Shown here in pieces: positions 1-9,479 of a stretch of 49,952 bases of DNA (position 1 is its first letter; each line of letters opens with the position of its first letter). The translations under genes and the position numbers were made by a program. Source of the stretch: CAYNJF01 sp964351745 (GTDB lineage: Bacteria; Pseudomonadota; Gammaproteobacteria; Berkiellales; Berkiellaceae); contig CAYGPI010000008.1 of NCBI GenBank assembly GCA_964351745.1, positions 1 through 49,952 on the forward strand, read 5' to 3'. The notes below the pieces were generated by a model, which ran no database searches, had not been told where the DNA came from, and worked only from the letters and a program-made list of their open reading frames with translations.

Positions 1-501
1 GCCTTTCATCACGACAAAACGTGCGCCAGACATAGTGGAAGCTCGTTCAAAATCTAAGCCGCCATGAAGCTCACCTAAGGCAATGTGATCTTTAGGCTCA
101 AAATCAAAACTCGGTGGTTCACCCCAACGACTGACTTCAACATTATCATCTTCGCTAGCACCAACTGGTACAGACTCATGAGGTAAATTAGGCAAGTTTG
201 AAAGATAAGACTCTTGCTCATTTTGAATTCGCTTTAAAGTATGCTCTTTTTCAGCCAAAGAGGCCTTGATGTCGTCAACTTTCTTTAAAAGATCAGCCAC
301 ATCATTGCCCTGACTTTTGGCTATACCAATATCTTTAGATTGCTTATTTCTTAAGGCTTGAAGATCTTGTGTTTCTTTTTGAATCACTTTTCTCTCTTCT
401 TCAAGCGCTTGAAAGGTTTCATTATTGATTTTTAGACCACGTTTGGCCAAAGTGCTGGCAACGGTTTCAAAGTCTGTACGTAATTTTTTAGGATCAAGCA
501 T
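1..501 (-). CDS. serS: Seryl-tRNA synthetase, N-terminal part (runs off left edge)
   Basis: Charges tRNA-Ser (and tRNA-Sec where present) with serine in the cytosol. Only the first 167 codons are in the window; the catalytic class II core lies beyond position 1. The visible part starts MLDPKKLR, typical of SerRS, and continues into the long two-helix coiled-coil arm that contacts the tRNA variable loop, rich in Lys, Glu and Gln. It then reaches the linker containing HIALGE and the beginning of the catalytic domain. The ATG at 501 lies inside the last codons of rarA, so the two genes overlap by 8 nt and are probably translationally coupled. The order ftsK-lolA-rarA-serS is the same as in E. 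coli, which supports the call. Confidence 0.95.
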   Translation of the reverse strand, partial: MLDPKKLRTDFETVASTLAKRGLKINNETFQALEEERKVIQKETQDLQALRNKQSKDIGIAKSQGNDVADLLKKVDDIKASLAEKEHTLKRIQNEQESYLSNLPNLPHESVPVGASEDDNVEVSRWGEPPSFDFEPKDHIALGELHGGLDFERASTMSGARFVVMKG

Positions 502-1786
502 GTTCTTTCCTGGTTTTTTGTCGTTGTAAGTTTAACCAATTGAGCTTTTCGTTAATTTTGCTTTCCATGCCTCTTTGCGGTGGGCTGTAAAATGTCATCT
601 CTGGCAAACCATCTGGAAAATAAGTTTGAGAGAAAGCAACCCCCTGCGGAAAATCGTGATCATACTGATAATCACTACCATAATCCAATTGCTTCATTAA
701 TTTGGTTGGTGCATTTCTTAAATGTAAAGGGACAGGCCGATGGCCTGTATTTTGCGCATACTTTAAAGCAGATTTGAATGCAGTATACACAGCATTACTT
801 TTAGGCGCGCAAGCTAAAAACACGACAGCTTGAGCTAGAGCCAATTCTCCTTCAGGAGCTCCTAACCGCTCCATTGTATTAGCTGCATCTAAGGTTATCC
901 CTAAAGCCCTTGGATCAGCATTGCCAACATCTTCAGAGGCCATACGCACAATCCGTCTAGAGATGTAGCTGGGATCAATCCCTCCTTGCAATATTCTCGC
1001 TAACCAATATAGCGCGCCATCAGGACTGGAGCCCCGAACGGCTTTGTGAAGTGCAGAAATTTGATCATAAAAATGCTCACCTTGTTTATCAAAATAGGCT
1101 CTTTTGCTATCTTGGGTCTTTAGCAAGACCTCTTCAGTGATAATTGGCTCAGTGCCTTGGGCTTCAAACCATTGTGCTATGACATCGATATAATTTAATA
1201 GCCGCCTTGCATCTCCCTGAGCGATGTCAACAATTTTTCTGACTAGCTCAGGTTCACATTGGATATTTAAATGGCCCAATCCACGCTCTTGGCACGTTAA
1301 TGCCCTTTCCAAGATCAACGTTAGTTGATCATTGGATAGAGATTTAAGCACGTAAACGCGACATCTAGACAACAATGCCTGATTACATTCAAAACTGGGG
1401 TTTTCAGTGGTCGCACCGATAAGAACCAAAGTACCATCTTCAACAAAAGGGAGCAAAGCATCTTGCTGAACTTTATTAAAACGATGAATTTCATCAATAA
1501 ATAAAAGAGTTTGCTGATGATGACTTTTAGCTCGCTCAACAACTGCTCTTATTTCTTTGACGCCTGCCAAAACAGCCGATAAGGATTCATAATTTAACCC
1601 AGCATTAGAGGCCAACATTTGAGCTAACGTTGTTTTCCCTGTGCCAGGTGGCCCCCACAAAATCATGGAGTGCACTTTGCCCTGCGTCAATGCTAGATTT
1701 AAAGGTTTACCTTCTTGTAACAAATGCTCCTGCCCAAAAAATTCAGATAAATTCTCGGAGCGAAGACGAGCCGCTAACGGTTTCAT
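494..1786 (-). CDS. rarA: Replication-associated recombination protein A (AAA+ ATPase)
   Basis: RarA/MgsA is a clamp-loader-like AAA+ ATPase that acts at stalled replication forks, with SSB and RecA as known partners in the family. The 430-residue protein has Walker A GPPGTGKTT at about residues 45-53 and Walker B LLFIDEIHRFN at about 94-104. It also has a sensor stretch ATTENPSF and the C-terminal tetramerisation domain (YQYDHDFPQGVAFSQTY). Length matches the family (about 440). Its ATG directly follows the TAA of lolA with no spacer, and its TGA lies just inside serS, so it is the third gene of an ftsK-lolA-rarA-serS unit. Nothing unusual was seen. Confidence 0.95.
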   Translation of the reverse strand: MKPLAARLRSENLSEFFGQEHLLQEGKPLNLALTQGKVHSMILWGPPGTGKTTLAQMLASNAGLNYESLSAVLAGVKEIRAVVERAKSHHQQTLLFIDEIHRFNKVQQDALLPFVEDGTLVLIGATTENPSFECNQALLSRCRVYVLKSLSNDQLTLILERALTCQERGLGHLNIQCEPELVRKIVDIAQGDARRLLNYIDVIAQWFEAQGTEPIITEEVLLKTQDSKRAYFDKQGEHFYDQISALHKAVRGSSPDGALYWLARILQGGIDPSYISRRIVRMASEDVGNADPRALGITLDAANTMERLGAPEGELALAQAVVFLACAPKSNAVYTAFKSALKYAQNTGHRPVPLHLRNAPTKLMKQLDYGSDYQYDHDFPQGVAFSQTYFPDGLPEMTFYSPPQRGMESKINEKLNWLNLQRQKTRKEHA

Positions 1787-2425
1787 TTAAGATTGGCCTT
1801 TAATCACATCAACGCCAGGTGGAGGCACAAAGTTAAAGCGCTCATCGTCAACATGACCATTTAATTTAATGGAGCTAAATCGAGTATCAATACTTTGGTC
1901 CAAAGCGTCGATGATAAAAATCATAGATAAAACGCCCTTGCGAAAACCTATCAGGATCTTCTTAAATTGACTTTCTTCTAGCGTAGGGATTAATTGATAA
2001 CATGCATCATTGCTCATCTTGCATTGATTAGATGAAACAAGCGCAATCTCGTAATCTTTGCCTAAATTGATAACGTCACCAGCTAACAAAGCTGCTGGAG
2101 ATTGACCTAACGATTCTGATTGATCTTGCTTCACAATTTGCTCTAAATCAATATCATAGGTCCAAATGATTTTACCGTCAGCAACAACGAGTAACTCATC
2201 TGGGGTTTCACTCTTCCAATAAAAGCGACCCGGCCGTTTAATAAGCAATATGCCTTCACTTGAGTTTAAGGACTTACCTTTTTGATCTTTAATGGTTTGT
2301 CGAAAACCTGCATCAAAAGAAACCATGTTTTTTAGCTTGTCTGTCAGATCATCTGCTGGCGTTTGTGCCGCCATCGATGAAAAAACAACACCTAAGCTTA
2401 ACAATAAACTATATTTCAACTTCAT
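1787..2425 (-). CDS. lolA: Outer-membrane lipoprotein carrier protein LolA
   Basis: Periplasmic chaperone that takes lipoproteins from the LolCDE complex in the inner membrane and hands them to LolB at the outer membrane. The 212-residue product has a cleavable signal peptide (hydrophobic stretch LLLSLGVVFSSMAA, cleavage near residue 20). The mature LolA fold follows, with the usual FRQTIKDQKG and GRFYWKSETPDELLVVADGK segments, the latter being the conserved strand before the hydrophobic cavity. The ATG overlaps the TGA of ftsK by 4 nt and the stop abuts the rarA start, so the genes are co-transcribed and probably coupled. Confidence 0.93.
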   Translation of the reverse strand: MKLKYSLLLSLGVVFSSMAAQTPADDLTDKLKNMVSFDAGFRQTIKDQKGKSLNSSEGILLIKRPGRFYWKSETPDELLVVADGKIIWTYDIDLEQIVKQDQSESLGQSPAALLAGDVINLGKDYEIALVSSNQCKMSNDACYQLIPTLEESQFKKILIGFRKGVLSMIFIIDALDQSIDTRFSSIKLNGHVDDERFNFVPPPGVDVIKGQS

Positions 2426-4818
2426 CTTGTTGCCCCTTCAGGTGGTGGTGGTGCAATCACTTCTCTTGACCCATTAGATTGCATAGCGCTCACAATCCCC
2501 TCTTCTTCCATTTTCTCAATAATACGAGCAGCACGGTTATAACCAATTTTTAGTCGCCGCTGTACATGCGAAATAGAGGCTCTGCGTGATTCTGTAACAA
2601 CCATAACGGCTTCATCATACAGTTCATCGTAGTCTTCGTCAGAGCTAGAGCCTGCGCTTAAAGAGGTCACATTACTCGTTAAGCTCTCTATATAATCCGG
2701 AGAGCCTTGTCTGCGCCATTCATCCGCGACTTTATGAACTTCTTCATCAGCAACAAAGGCGCCATGAATACGTTGTGGAACCCCCGCGCCAGGTGGCAAG
2801 TAAAGCATATCACCATGCCCCAACAGCTGCTCAGCACCATGTTGATCTAGAATGGTTCGTGAATCGATCCTAGATGACACTTGAAAGGCAACTCGAGTAG
2901 GAATATTAGCCTTAATTAAACCGGTGATGACATCGACCGATGGTCTTTGGGTCGCAAGAATTAAATGGATCCCAGCGGCTCTGGCTTTTTGGGCAATTCG
3001 AGCGATTAACTCTTCGACCTTCTTGCCAACAACCATAATCATGTCAGCAAACTCATCGACGACAACGACGATATAGGGCTTAGTTTCAAGATTATCCGGT
3101 TGAGCGCTTAAATGAGGCTCCCAAAAAGGATCTTTAATGGGATCTCCGTTTGCTGCGGCCTTCTTAACCTTAGCGTTGTAACTTTCTAAATTTCTAACAC
3201 CTAAGGCCGCCATCAATTGATATCGAGATTCCATCTCTCCAACACACCAGCGTAGCGCATTGGCCGCATCTTTCATGTCAGTGACAACAGGTGTCAGTAA
3301 ATGAGGAATATTATCATAAACTGCAAGCTCTAACATTTTCGGATCAATCATGATGAGCCGAACTTCTTCTGGCGTAGCCTTATAAAGGATGCTTAATAAC
3401 ATGGCATTTAAGCCAACTGATTTACCAGAGCCAGTCGTACCTGCGACAAGCATATGAGGCATTTTTGCAAGATCTACTGAAACTGGACGCCCAGAAATAT
3501 CCTTTCCTAAACCTAAACTTAACACTGAACTTGCTTGCTGATACGACGCTGACTGCAAGATTTCTTTAAGGCGAACCATTTCACGATGTTGATTTGGAAT
3601 CTCAAGCCCTACCACCGGCTTGCCAGGGATAACTTCAACAACTCGAACACTTATCACCGACAAACTTCTAGCGAGATCTTTAGCCAATCCAGAAATCTTG
3701 CTAACCTTGACCCCTGGGGCAAGCTGAAGCTCAAATCGGGTCACTACTGGCCCTGGTTGAACAGCAACGACATTGGCTTGAACGCCAAATTCAGCAAGCC
3801 TTGTTTCAACCAAGGCGGATAGATCTTCAAGTTGCTTCTTATTAAAGCCCGGCACTCGCGACTCTTGCGCCGCCTCTAGAAGTGATAATGATGGTGCGCT
3901 AGCATTTTTATGGTTAACTCTTGGTGCTTTCTCTTTTAACGAGCTTTTTGGCTTGGTTATCAATGGCTTTGATTCAACTTTTTCCATTGGAAATTTTGCA
4001 ACGGCATTCTTTTCTAATGTTTTAGAAGATGATTGCAATCTCACAGGCTCATTGATCACAAGCTCAGGTTGAACCACATATTCTGTCGCAGGCTTAAAGA
4101 TACCTTTCTCTGGCAATTTCCAATTAACTTTTTTCATCCGTTTAACCACTTTCACAAAAAGTGTTTTAATGGATTGACCAATCAATTTGAAACCGGACTG
4201 AATTAAGCTAAAGACTTTCAAGCCGTAACGGCCAATTTGGTCCATTAGTTTTAGCCATGAAAGACCTGTAAAGAGTGTTACCCCTGTAAGGAAAAAGGAT
4301 AAAAGGATGACTGTCGACCCAAGATAATTCAATTGGGACACGGTCACAGCTTTCACAGCATTACCCAACAATCCGCCTGTGCTCATAGGCAAGACAGATT
4401 GACTGAGCTGAAAATGTAGCGTTGTTAAACCACAGCCTGCCGCCAAAGATAAAATAAGACCAAAACCTCTTAAAACCCAAATCCAAGGGGTATATTTCTT
4501 TGAGTTATCAGCAAGAATATTTTTACCCTGATAAACAACAATGCCGCTAAAAATGACTGTTAAAGGAAATAAATAAGCGACGTAACCAAATAGTGAATAT
4601 AAAATATCTGACAGCCACGCGCCTGTCTTACCGGCAAGATTCACGATATCGAGCGAGTTTCCTGAATGAGACCAACCGGGATCTTGATGGCTATACGACA
4701 CTAAAGATATAAAAATATAGACGGCAGCAAAAACTAGAAGTATTAAGCCTCCTTCTCTAAGGCGCCTTCCAACTGGTCCATTCTCATTATTTTTGCCCCT
4801 TGAGCTAGCTTGTCTCAT
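2422..4818 (-). CDS. ftsK: DNA translocase FtsK
   Basis: Septal DNA pump that anchors at the divisome, moves chromosome termini apart and activates XerCD at dif. The 798-residue protein has several N-terminal membrane helices (about residues 25-190), a short Lys/Pro-rich linker (about 230-330), and a RecA-like motor. The motor has Walker A GTTGSGKSVG at about residues 464-473 and Walker B YIVVVVDEFADM at about 587-598. A C-terminal winged-helix gamma domain follows (VQRRLKIGYNRAARIIEKME), which reads KOPS sites. The linker is short compared with the 1300-residue E. coli protein, as in many other gammaproteobacteria. A Shine-Dalgarno AAGGA lies just before the ATG. First gene of the ftsK-lolA-rarA-serS unit and divergent from trxB. 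Confidence 0.96.
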   Translation of the reverse strand: MRQASSRGKNNENGPVGRRLREGGLILLVFAAVYIFISLVSYSHQDPGWSHSGNSLDIVNLAGKTGAWLSDILYSLFGYVAYLFPLTVIFSGIVVYQGKNILADNSKKYTPWIWVLRGFGLILSLAAGCGLTTLHFQLSQSVLPMSTGGLLGNAVKAVTVSQLNYLGSTVILLSFFLTGVTLFTGLSWLKLMDQIGRYGLKVFSLIQSGFKLIGQSIKTLFVKVVKRMKKVNWKLPEKGIFKPATEYVVQPELVINEPVRLQSSSKTLEKNAVAKFPMEKVESKPLITKPKSSLKEKAPRVNHKNASAPSLSLLEAAQESRVPGFNKKQLEDLSALVETRLAEFGVQANVVAVQPGPVVTRFELQLAPGVKVSKISGLAKDLARSLSVISVRVVEVIPGKPVVGLEIPNQHREMVRLKEILQSASYQQASSVLSLGLGKDISGRPVSVDLAKMPHMLVAGTTGSGKSVGLNAMLLSILYKATPEEVRLIMIDPKMLELAVYDNIPHLLTPVVTDMKDAANALRWCVGEMESRYQLMAALGVRNLESYNAKVKKAAANGDPIKDPFWEPHLSAQPDNLETKPYIVVVVDEFADMIMVVGKKVEELIARIAQKARAAGIHLILATQRPSVDVITGLIKANIPTRVAFQVSSRIDSRTILDQHGAEQLLGHGDMLYLPPGAGVPQRIHGAFVADEEVHKVADEWRRQGSPDYIESLTSNVTSLSAGSSSDEDYDELYDEAVMVVTESRRASISHVQRRLKIGYNRAARIIEKMEEEGIVSAMQSNGSREVIAPPPPEGATR

Positions 4819-4983
4819 TAGGATCCTTATCTAGATAACTTGGATTATATGTTTATCATCACTATACCAAAGTATATAGTACCATCAACGTAGTTAAGCT
4901 TCATTTTCAGGTTTACCAAAGAGAGCAATTTCAGTAGGCTTGTTTACAAAGCTCTTTCAATAATTAGCTAATCTAATAACTTT

Positions 4984-5016
4984 TTGTCAATTAGCTGATT
5001 AATTGTACATTATATT
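4984..5016 (+). promoter_or_regulatory. Possible trxB promoter in the ftsK-trxB divergent region
   Basis: The 220-bp AT-rich gap between ftsK and trxB must hold promoters for both. A -35-like TTGTCA lies at 4984-4989. Possible -10 words are TACATT at 5006 (16-bp spacer) and TATATT at 5011 (21-bp spacer); neither is ideal. Transcription from here would give a very short trxB leader. In E. coli lrp sits between these two genes; no such gene is present here. Confidence 0.3.
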
Positions 5017-5038
5017 TGTGGTAAAAATAAGGCTCAAT

Positions 5039-6007
5039 ATGGCAGACATCAAACATTGTAAACTCTTAATTTTAGGCTCTGGGCCCGCAGGGTATTCTGC
5101 TGCTGTTTACGCAGCAAGAGCAAATTTAAAACCGGTCCTTATAGCGGGGATTGAAAAAGGTGGCCAGCTTACAACGACGACAGACGTTGATAACTGGCCT
5201 GGAGATGTTGAGGGCTTGCAAGGGCCAGAATTAATGGCACGCATGGAGCAACATGCAGCACGTTTTGAAACTGAAATTGTTGCCGATCATATAGAGCAAG
5301 CTGATTTAAGCCAAAGGCCTTTCATGTTGAAAGGCGATAGCGGTCAAGTTTATAGCTGTGATGCTTTAATTATTGCAACTGGGGCTTCTGCCCAATATCT
5401 TGGTTTGCCTTCTGAGCAAGCATTCATGGGCAAGGGTGTTTCGGCATGCGCTACCTGCGATGGCTTTTTCTATAGAAACAAGGAAGTCGCGGTTATTGGT
5501 GGCGGAAACACTGCCGTTGAAGAAGCGCTATATTTGTCGAACATTGCGAGTAAGGTTACGCTAGTTCACCGAAGAGATACTTTGCGGGCGGAAAAAATAC
5601 TACAAGACAAATTATTTCATAAAGCCAAGCATGGCAACATTGTTTTAGAATGGAACCACACACTTGAAGAAGTGCTTGGAGACGACATGGGTGTGACAGG
5701 TTTAAAACTTAAGAGCACACTGCTTGATGAGACAAAAACTATTCAAGTGCATGGCGTCTTTATAGCTATCGGCCACACGCCTAACTCTAGTTTATTTACA
5801 AATCAACTTGACATGAATAATGGATATGTTGTGATTAACAGCGGTCTAAAAGGAAATGCCACGGGCACAAGTGTCGCTGGGGTCTTTGCTGCTGGAGATA
5901 TTAGCGATCAAATCTATAGACAAGCTGTCACATCTGCTGGTTTTGGCTGTATGGCGGCGCTTGACGCTGAAAAATACCTTGATGAGCTAGAAAGCCATCA
6001 ATCATAG
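5039..6007 (+). CDS. trxB: Thioredoxin reductase
   Basis: NADPH- and FAD-dependent flavoprotein that keeps thioredoxin reduced in the cytosol. The chosen ATG at 5039 has AAGG six bases upstream and gives a 322-residue protein, matching E. coli TrxB (321); a start at 5003 would add an unlikely hydrophobic tail. Seen in order: the FAD-binding GSGPAG near the N-terminus, the redox-active CATC (Cys137 and Cys140), the NADPH-binding GGGNTAVEEAL, and the C-terminal FAD motif FAAGDI. A strong terminator follows directly, so the gene is probably transcribed alone. Confidence 0.96.
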   Translation: MADIKHCKLLILGSGPAGYSAAVYAARANLKPVLIAGIEKGGQLTTTTDVDNWPGDVEGLQGPELMARMEQHAARFETEIVADHIEQADLSQRPFMLKGDSGQVYSCDALIIATGASAQYLGLPSEQAFMGKGVSACATCDGFFYRNKEVAVIGGGNTAVEEALYLSNIASKVTLVHRRDTLRAEKILQDKLFHKAKHGNIVLEWNHTLEEVLGDDMGVTGLKLKSTLLDETKTIQVHGVFIAIGHTPNSSLFTNQLDMNNGYVVINSGLKGNATGTSVAGVFAAGDISDQIYRQAVTSAGFGCMAALDAEKYLDELESHQS

Positions 6008-6020
6008 AAACTAGAGTATT

Positions 6021-6063
6021 GCGCAAGATATGGCCTATCTTATGCCAATCTTGCGCTATTTTT
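6021..6063 (+). terminator. Rho-independent terminator after trxB
   Basis: GCGCAAGAT (6021-6029) pairs perfectly with ATCTTGCGC (6048-6056). The stem continues with TGGC/GCCA (6031-6034 with 6044-6047) after a one-base bulge. A T-rich tail (6057-6063) follows. It separates trxB from aat. Confidence 0.8.
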
Positions 6064-6090
6064 AAAGCTTACATATAGGACCATAAAAAG

Positions 6091-6786
6091 TTGGATAACC
6101 TGCCTTGGCTTACAGAAGATCCAGAATATTTTCCTCCCGTTGACGACGCATTAACCGATCCTGATGGTCTTATTGCCATAGGTGGCGATCTCACGCCAAC
6201 AAGACTGCTCAATGCCTATAAGCACGGTATATTTCCTTGGTTTAATGAAGATCAACCTATTCTTTGGTGGTCGCCCAACCCTCGCACAATTCTAAATTTT
6301 GACAACTTCCATATCTCAAGAAGTTTTAAGAAATTTTTGAAAAATCATGACTATGAAGTTTTTTTTGATCGTGACTTTAGCGCTGTTATCTCCGCTTGCC
6401 AAGCGCCTCGCTCAAACCAAAGCGGCACATGGATTAGCGATGATATGAAAATAGCTTATGAAACCCTTCACCAACAAGGTTACGCACATAGTATTGAAGT
6501 TGAGCTTCATGGGCAATTATTGGGAGGACTTTATGGCGTTTCCATTGGACATGCTTTTTTTGGTGAGTCTATGTTTTCCAAGCAAGTGAATGGCTCGAAG
6601 CTTGCCTTATACTTCTTGATACAGAAATTATCAGCGTGGGGTTTCTCATGGCTTGACTGTCAAGTATGGTCGGAGCATCTAGAGACACTTGGCTGCCAGG
6701 AAATTCCACGCACCGAATTTATGAAAAAACTTGATGCTGCCTTAGCAAAAAGAACCTACAATAGCTCATGGGCAGCGAATATATAG
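6091..6786 (+). CDS. aat: Leucyl/phenylalanyl-tRNA--protein transferase
   Basis: Adds Leu or Phe from aminoacyl-tRNA to proteins with N-terminal Lys or Arg, creating N-degrons that ClpS delivers to ClpAP. The 231-residue protein carries the family signatures FPPVDDALTDPDGLIAIGGD near the start, YKHGIFPWF, PILWWSPNPR, SGTWISDDM, and GVSIGHAFFGESMFS with LDCQVW near the C-terminus. The start is a TTG with AGGA ten bases upstream; an in-frame stop (TAG, 6076-6078) lies just upstream and no ATG or GTG lies between, so TTG is the best candidate. The neighbours infA, clpA and clpS match the E. coli order, and clpA/clpS are the rest of the same N-end rule pathway. Confidence 0.95.
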   Translation: MDNLPWLTEDPEYFPPVDDALTDPDGLIAIGGDLTPTRLLNAYKHGIFPWFNEDQPILWWSPNPRTILNFDNFHISRSFKKFLKNHDYEVFFDRDFSAVISACQAPRSNQSGTWISDDMKIAYETLHQQGYAHSIEVELHGQLLGGLYGVSIGHAFFGESMFSKQVNGSKLALYFLIQKLSAWGFSWLDCQVWSEHLETLGCQEIPRTEFMKKLDAALAKRTYNSSWAANI

Positions 6787-6822
6787 TCAACTTTCATACA
6801 AACTATATAGAGCATACCTTGG

Positions 6823-6851
6823 CGTTATGCCTCAAGTTTGATAGCATAACG
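6823..6851. repeat. Perfect 8-bp inverted repeat in the aat-infA gap
   Basis: CGTTATGC (6823-6830) pairs with GCATAACG (6844-6851) across a 13-nt loop, ending 28 nt before the infA start. There is no T-run after it, so it may be a structured part of the infA leader rather than a terminator for aat. Confidence 0.55.
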
Positions 6852-6879
6852 ACCTAATTGACTACCACAGAGAAACAAA

Positions 6880-7107
6880 ATGGCCAAAGAAGACGTTATT
6901 GAGATGGAAGGCACCGTTAGTGAGGCTCTTCCTAATACCTTATTTAGAGTTGAGCTAGAGAACGGACACATTGTTACTGCCCATATTTCAGGCAGAATGA
7001 GAAAAAATTATATTAGGATATTAACTGGTGACATCGTCACTGTTGAGCTTACGCCTTACGACTTATCAAAAGGTAGGATTATTTTCAGAAACAAAGACAA
7101 GAAGTAG
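6880..7107 (+). CDS. infA: Translation initiation factor IF-1
   Basis: Small OB-fold protein that binds the 30S A site and helps IF2 and IF3 select the start codon. The 75-residue product begins MAKEDVIEMEGTV and contains the diagnostic FRVELENGHIVTAHISGRMR, LTGDIVTVELTPYDLSKGRI, and a basic C-terminus slightly longer than the usual 72 residues. It sits between aat and clpA as in E. coli. An inverted repeat lies in its leader, and a convergent hairpin separates it from clpA. Confidence 0.97.
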   Translation: MAKEDVIEMEGTVSEALPNTLFRVELENGHIVTAHISGRMRKNYIRILTGDIVTVELTPYDLSKGRIIFRNKDKK

Positions 7108-7122
7108 ACCAAAGAATCCTGG

Positions 7123-7163
7123 AAAATGGCTAGATTTAAGTTCTTCAACTAATCAGCCATTTT
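7123..7163. terminator. Hairpin between convergent infA and clpA
   Basis: AAAATGGCT (7123-7131) pairs with AGCCATTTT (7155-7163), and GATT/AATC (7033-type inner extension at 7133-7136 with 7151-7154) lengthens the stem. The stem ends in A's on one side and T's on the other, so it could work in both directions. There is no long separate T-run. Confidence 0.5.
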
Positions 7164-7181
7164 ACAAGTAATTACTCCAAA

Positions 7182-9446
7182 TTATTTAGAGACTTCCGTG
7201 ACATTAATTTCAATTTTATTATCTACAACCGTTACGTGAACATGACCGCCATTGTGCAAACTGCCAAATAGCAATTCATCTGCCAAAGGCTTCTTAAACT
7301 GCTCCTGGATTAAACGTCCCATGGGTCTTGCGCCCATTTTGCGATCATAACCGTTTTTAATGAGCCATTGTGTGGCTTCATCACTCAGCTCAATGGTCAC
7401 GCCTTTCTTACGCAGTTTTGCTTCAAGCTCATGCATGAACTTTTCAACAACTTTGGCGATGGTCACTGGTGTTAAAGATTCAAAAGGTATGATGGCATCT
7501 AAACGATTTCTAAATTCAGGGGTAAACAAACGCTCTATAGCTGCCATGCCATCTGACTTATGATCTTGGTTTTTAAAGCCTATGCTGCTTCTGTCCATGT
7601 CCTGGGCACCAGCGTTGGTTGTCATGATAAAGGTGACATGCCTAAAGTCAGCTTTTCTACCATTCGTGTCGGTCAATGAGCCATGATCCATAACCTGAAG
7701 TAATAAGTTAAAGACATCGGGGTGTGCTTTTTCAATTTCATCTAGTAACAAGATTGAATGTGGTGATTTATTGACTTCTTCTGTAAGCAAGCCGCCAGTA
7801 TCATACCCAACATACCCTGGAGGAGCGCCGATTAAACGAGAAACTGTGTGAGCTTCCATGTATTCAGACATATCGAAGCGAATAAGCTCAACACCTAAAA
7901 GCTTAGCAAGCTCTTTACAAACCTCTGTTTTACCAACTCCTGTTGGCCCAGCTAGCAAGAAGCTACCAACTGGCTTATTCGATTCACCTAAACCTGAGCG
8001 TCCCATTTTAACAGCACTAGCAAGGGCGGTAATGGCTTTATCTTGGCCGAAAACAGCTTTCCTTAATTCAACATCGAGTTGCTTCAACAGGTTTTTATCT
8101 GAGCTCGATACAGTCTTAGAAGGGATCCGTGCCATTTTAGCCACTATCTGCTCTACTTCCTTAACGCCAATGACCTTTTTGCGTTTCGACTTTGACAATA
8201 GTCTCTGGTAAGCCCCAGCTTCATCAACAACATCTATGGCCTTGTCAGGTAAGAATCTATCATTGATATATCTACCTGCTAACTCAGCGGCAGCATGAAG
8301 CGCTTTAGTTGTGTATTTAATTTGGTGATGCTCTTCGAAATGAGATCTTAAACCTTTTAAAATGCTAAAGGTTTCTTCGACCGTAGGTTCACGTACGTCA
8401 ATTTTCTGGAAACGTCTAGCCAAAGCCCTGTCTTTTTCAAAAATACCACGATACTCTTGATATGTTGTCGAACCAACACATCTAAGCTCACCATTAGCTA
8501 ACATAGGCTTAATTAAGTTTGAGGCATCCATGACGCCCCCTGAAGCAGCCCCAGCGCCAATGATCGTATGGATCTCATCAATAAATAGAATCGAACCGGC
8601 ATCTCTTTTAAGATGCTGTAATAAAGATTTTAATCTTTTCTCAAAGTCTCCGCGGTATTTGGTACCCGCTAATAACGAGCCTAAATCCAATGCGTAGACA
8701 GTGCAATCGCTAATAGCATCAGGTACGTTTCCATCAATAATGTATTGCGCTAGTCCTTCAGCAATGGCTGTTTTTCCAACGCCAGCTTCCCCAACAAATA
8801 AAGGATTGTTCTTTCTACGACGACATAAAATTTGAACGGTACGCTCTATTTCAAAATCACGCCCTACAAGTGGATCAATTTTACCCATTTTAGCTAAAGT
8901 ATTGAGATTAATAGCATAGCTTTCCAAGGGGCTTTTATTGGTTGATTCTTGCGGTGTTTCTTGCTCAATATGTTGATCCATATCAGGCTCATCCATTTCA
9001 CGGGTCTCTTCCACTTTTGAAATACCATGAGAAATAAAATTAACAACATCCAATCGTGTAATATTTTCTTGCTTTAAAAAGTAAACAGCCTGAGATTCTT
9101 GCTCAGAAAAAATGGCAGCAAGTACATTCGCGCCTGTGACCTCTTCACGGCCAGCTGATTGAACATGAAATACAGCTCGTTGTAGAACTCTTTGAAATCC
9201 TAATGTTGGCTGCGTTTCGCGATGTGATTCTTGGTTTGGAATAAGCGGTGTTGTTTCATCGACAAAAGTTTCAAGGTCTCGACGAAGTCGAGTGACATCT
9301 GCGCCACATGAATGCAAGACATTATTAGCAGCAGTGTTGTCAAGCAAAGCAAGCAGCAAATGCTCTACGGTCATAAATTCATGGCGTTTTTCTCTAGCCT
9401 CTTTAAAAGCAAGATTTAACGTCATTTCTAGTTCTTTGCTCAACAT
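7182..9446 (-). CDS. clpA: ATP-dependent Clp protease ATP-binding subunit ClpA
   Basis: Hexameric unfoldase that feeds substrates, including ClpS-bound N-degron proteins, into ClpP. The ATG at 9446 has GGAG upstream and gives 754 residues (E. coli 758); an upstream ATG at 9461 would only add MRRKA. Seen: an N-domain (about 1-140) beginning MLSKELEMTLN, AAA-1 with Walker A GEAGVGKTA and Walker B SILFIDEIHTI, and AAA-2 with Walker A GPTGVGKTE and LLLDEIEKAHPDVFN. The ClpP-docking tripeptide is IGF (in SSIGFKNQD) where E. coli ClpA has IGL; IGF is the form used by ClpX. clpS lies 33 nt upstream on the same strand. Confidence 0.96.
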   Translation of the reverse strand: MLSKELEMTLNLAFKEAREKRHEFMTVEHLLLALLDNTAANNVLHSCGADVTRLRRDLETFVDETTPLIPNQESHRETQPTLGFQRVLQRAVFHVQSAGREEVTGANVLAAIFSEQESQAVYFLKQENITRLDVVNFISHGISKVEETREMDEPDMDQHIEQETPQESTNKSPLESYAINLNTLAKMGKIDPLVGRDFEIERTVQILCRRRKNNPLFVGEAGVGKTAIAEGLAQYIIDGNVPDAISDCTVYALDLGSLLAGTKYRGDFEKRLKSLLQHLKRDAGSILFIDEIHTIIGAGAASGGVMDASNLIKPMLANGELRCVGSTTYQEYRGIFEKDRALARRFQKIDVREPTVEETFSILKGLRSHFEEHHQIKYTTKALHAAAELAGRYINDRFLPDKAIDVVDEAGAYQRLLSKSKRKKVIGVKEVEQIVAKMARIPSKTVSSSDKNLLKQLDVELRKAVFGQDKAITALASAVKMGRSGLGESNKPVGSFLLAGPTGVGKTEVCKELAKLLGVELIRFDMSEYMEAHTVSRLIGAPPGYVGYDTGGLLTEEVNKSPHSILLLDEIEKAHPDVFNLLLQVMDHGSLTDTNGRKADFRHVTFIMTTNAGAQDMDRSSIGFKNQDHKSDGMAAIERLFTPEFRNRLDAIIPFESLTPVTIAKVVEKFMHELEAKLRKKGVTIELSDEATQWLIKNGYDRKMGARPMGRLIQEQFKKPLADELLFGSLHNGGHVHVTVVDNKIEINVTEVSK

Positions 9447-9479
9447 AGCTTTTCTCCGCATGCGACCACAACAGTCACA

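Noticed and set aside
7858..8211. 117-residue open frame on the plus strand inside clpA
   Set aside because: It is opposite conserved ClpA coding sequence and its product is low-complexity antisense.
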